Assembly: GCA_030598305.1 (NCBI GenBank)
Contig: JAUVQC010000060.1
Coordinates: forward strand, 1 to 7,333
Length of the DNA stretch: 7,333 nt
Direction: 5' to 3'
From: Actinomycetes bacterium
GTDB taxonomy: Bacteria; Actinomycetota; Acidimicrobiia; UBA5794
The translations under genes and the position numbers were made by a program. This document shows positions 6,768 to 7,333 of this stretch, piece by piece. Every line of letters begins with the position of its first letter. The stretch's first letter is position 1. Below the pieces are notes generated by a model. The model was given only the letters and a program-made list of their open reading frames with translations. It was not told where the DNA came from and did no database searches.

Positions 6768-6786
6768 GGGGAAGGCTCAAGACCGT

Positions 6787-6815
6787 TTGCGCGAATCGAT
6801 TTCAGAAAGCATAAT
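6787..6815 (+). promoter_or_regulatory. Candidate tusA-dsrE promoter
   Basis: CATAAT (6810-6815) matches 5 of 6 positions of the -10 consensus and TTGCGC (6787-6792) matches 3 of 6 of the -35, with a 17-base spacer. Transcription would begin near 6822, inside the operator-like palindrome. The arsR promoter runs the other way, with 19 bases between the two -35 boxes. Confidence 0.5.
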
Positions 6816-6820
6816 GACAT

Positions 6821-6848
6821 CGAGATATGCGCAAAGGCGCATGTGTCG
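6821..6848. promoter_or_regulatory. Imperfect palindrome at the tusA start point, candidate ArsR operator
   Basis: Positions 6821-6832 pair with 6837-6848 at 10 of 12 positions around a 4-base centre, with core ATATGC-N8-GCATGT. It lies directly downstream of the predicted -10, where a bound repressor would block initiation. Size and symmetry fit the long imperfect inverted repeats bound by ArsR/SmtB dimers. A near-copy exists at 6375-6398. The assignment to this ArsR is inferred from position. Confidence 0.5.
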
Positions 6849-6893
6849 GGGGGCCGCCTGATCGGTTCGTCCGAGGGCAGCCTCCCGCCCGAC
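6845..6893 (+). other. Possible structured leader in front of tusA
   Basis: GTCGGG (6845-6850) can pair with CCCGAC (6888-6893), and GGG (6851-6853) with CCC (6884-6886) across a one-base bulge. The helix would end right before the Shine-Dalgarno sequence. No known riboswitch class is recognised. The GC-rich sequence makes chance pairing easy. Confidence 0.25.
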
Positions 6894-6900
6894 GAGGAGG
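6894..6900 (+). promoter_or_regulatory. Ribosome binding site of tusA
   Basis: GAGGAGG lies four bases before the ATG at 6905, a strong match at a slightly short distance. It fixes the start at 6905; the frame stays open upstream to 6827, but that extension would run through the operator and leader and shows no TusA likeness. Confidence 0.75.
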
Positions 6901-6904
6901 TTGC

Positions 6905-7141
6905 ATGGACGAAATCACCGCCGACCAATTTCTCGACTGTTCCGGACTCCTCTGTCCCATGCCCGTCGTCAAGACGTCCAAGGCGATCAAGTCGCTCGAA
7001 GTGGGACAGATCCTCGAGATGGTTGCCACCGACCCCGGAGCACCACCCGATATGGAGGCGTGGGCTCGGCAAACCGGCAACCCACTCCTGAAACAAACCG
7101 CAGGCGACGGCGAGTACCGCTTCTGGTTCCGCAGGACATAG
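6905..7141 (+). CDS. tusA: TusA-family sulfur carrier protein
   Basis: A 78-residue protein, close to the 81 residues of E. coli TusA. The family signature CPxP is present as CPMP, with persulfide-carrying Cys17 in DCSGLLCPMPVVKTSKAI at the start of the first helix; a second cysteine, Cys12, sits five residues before it. The strand EVGQILEMVATDPGAPPDM and the final strand YRFWFRRT complete the two-layer alpha/beta SirA/TusA fold. TusA proteins accept sulfane sulfur on the CPxP cysteine and hand it on to tRNA thiolation, molybdenum-cofactor or dissimilatory sulfur pathways. The dsrE-like partner 16 bases downstream and the divergent ArsR regulator suggest a dedicated sulfur-relay role rather than housekeeping tRNA thiolation, but that is inference. 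The gene symbol is used in the family sense only. Confidence 0.88.
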   Translation: MDEITADQFLDCSGLLCPMPVVKTSKAIKSLEVGQILEMVATDPGAPPDMEAWARQTGNPLLKQTAGDGEYRFWFRRT

Positions 7142-7157
7142 CGAAAGGTCACCCAAC

Positions 7158-7333
7158 ATGACTGACGTAGGCGAACGAACATTCACCGCAGAGAACCCAT
7201 CAGATTTGACCAGCGGCAAGAAGCGCAAACGAATGGCCCTCGTGGCCTCCAAGGGCGGATTGGATGAGGTATACCCGGTTCTGATCCTGGCTACAACTGC
7301 ATCAGCTCTCGATTGGGAGGTCGGGATCTTCTG
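7158..7333 (+). CDS. DsrE/DsrF/DrsH-like family protein, N-terminal part
   Basis: The first 58 residues are visible before the window ends. After a charged, probably flexible N-terminus (about 1-24, with GKKRKR at 20-25), the sequence MALVASKGGLDEVYPVLILATTASALDWEVGIF follows the start of the DrsE_2-type family: a beta strand, the SKGxLD loop, a helix with YPxLILA, and a second strand. These proteins share the DsrE fold of sulfur-transfer and sulfur-sensing proteins, and commonly occur beside TusA and rhodanese genes. The start ATG at 7158 has GAAAGG (7143-7148) nine bases upstream; a later Met at residue 26, just before the fold, is a less likely start without its own binding site. Any active cysteine would lie beyond the edge, so function cannot be judged. 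Confidence 0.8.
   Translation, partial: MTDVGERTFTAENPSDLTSGKKRKRMALVASKGGLDEVYPVLILATTASALDWEVGIF

Noticed and set aside
6733..6780. TTG-initiated extension of the ArsR regulator
   Set aside because: The extra 16 residues resemble no ArsR N-terminus, and the region contains a well-spaced promoter for the ATG at 6732.
6786..6835. Inverted repeat TTTGCGC (6786-6792) and GCGCAAA (6829-6835) spanning the tusA promoter
   Set aside because: Seven-base arms 36 bases apart are close to chance expectation, and the right arm is already part of the stronger palindrome at 6821-6848.

Overview
The window looks like a chromosomal segment of a moderately GC-rich (roughly 60% by eye) actinobacterium. A member of Acidimicrobiia or a related environmental lineage is my best guess. 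The basis is the GC-biased codon use, a SigA/SigB-like group-2 sigma factor, a GabD1-like dehydrogenase, and several genes whose -10 box sits directly in front of the start codon, a leaderless layout common in Actinobacteria. No tRNA, rRNA, CRISPR array, transposase or phage gene was seen.

Layout. 1-165 is the C-terminal end of an amidohydrolase-type protein. 166-409 is non-coding, with a weak promoter candidate and small hairpins, and leads to a 309-residue sigma-70 family factor (410-1339) that ends at a textbook terminator (1382-1418). A second block begins five bases later: gabD-type succinate-semialdehyde dehydrogenase (1436-2797), then fadI (2826-4148) and fadJ (4153-6306), the thiolase and the hydratase/dehydrogenase subunits of a fatty-acid beta-oxidation complex. 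fadI and fadJ are separated by four bases and are certainly one transcript. The block ends at a perfect 46-bp palindrome (6321-6366), which also separates it from a convergent ArsR-family regulator (6421-6732, minus strand).

The last block is divergent from arsR: a TusA-like sulfur carrier (6905-7141) and the start of a DsrE/DsrF-like protein (7158 to the window end). Back-to-back promoters can be drawn for both directions. A 28-bp imperfect palindrome covers the predicted start point of the tusA transcript. Its core, ATATGC-N8-GCATRT, occurs a second time just beyond the 3' end of arsR.

How the genes work together. fadI and fadJ carry out the last three steps of beta-oxidation, releasing acetyl-CoA. 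GabD feeds succinate from succinate semialdehyde into the TCA cycle. The ArsR-TusA-DsrE group is probably a small regulated sulfur-relay or sulfur-sensing cassette. The two points most worth a second look are the sigma factor, which is conserved overall but substituted at residues that normally read promoter DNA, and the paired operator-like motifs around arsR.
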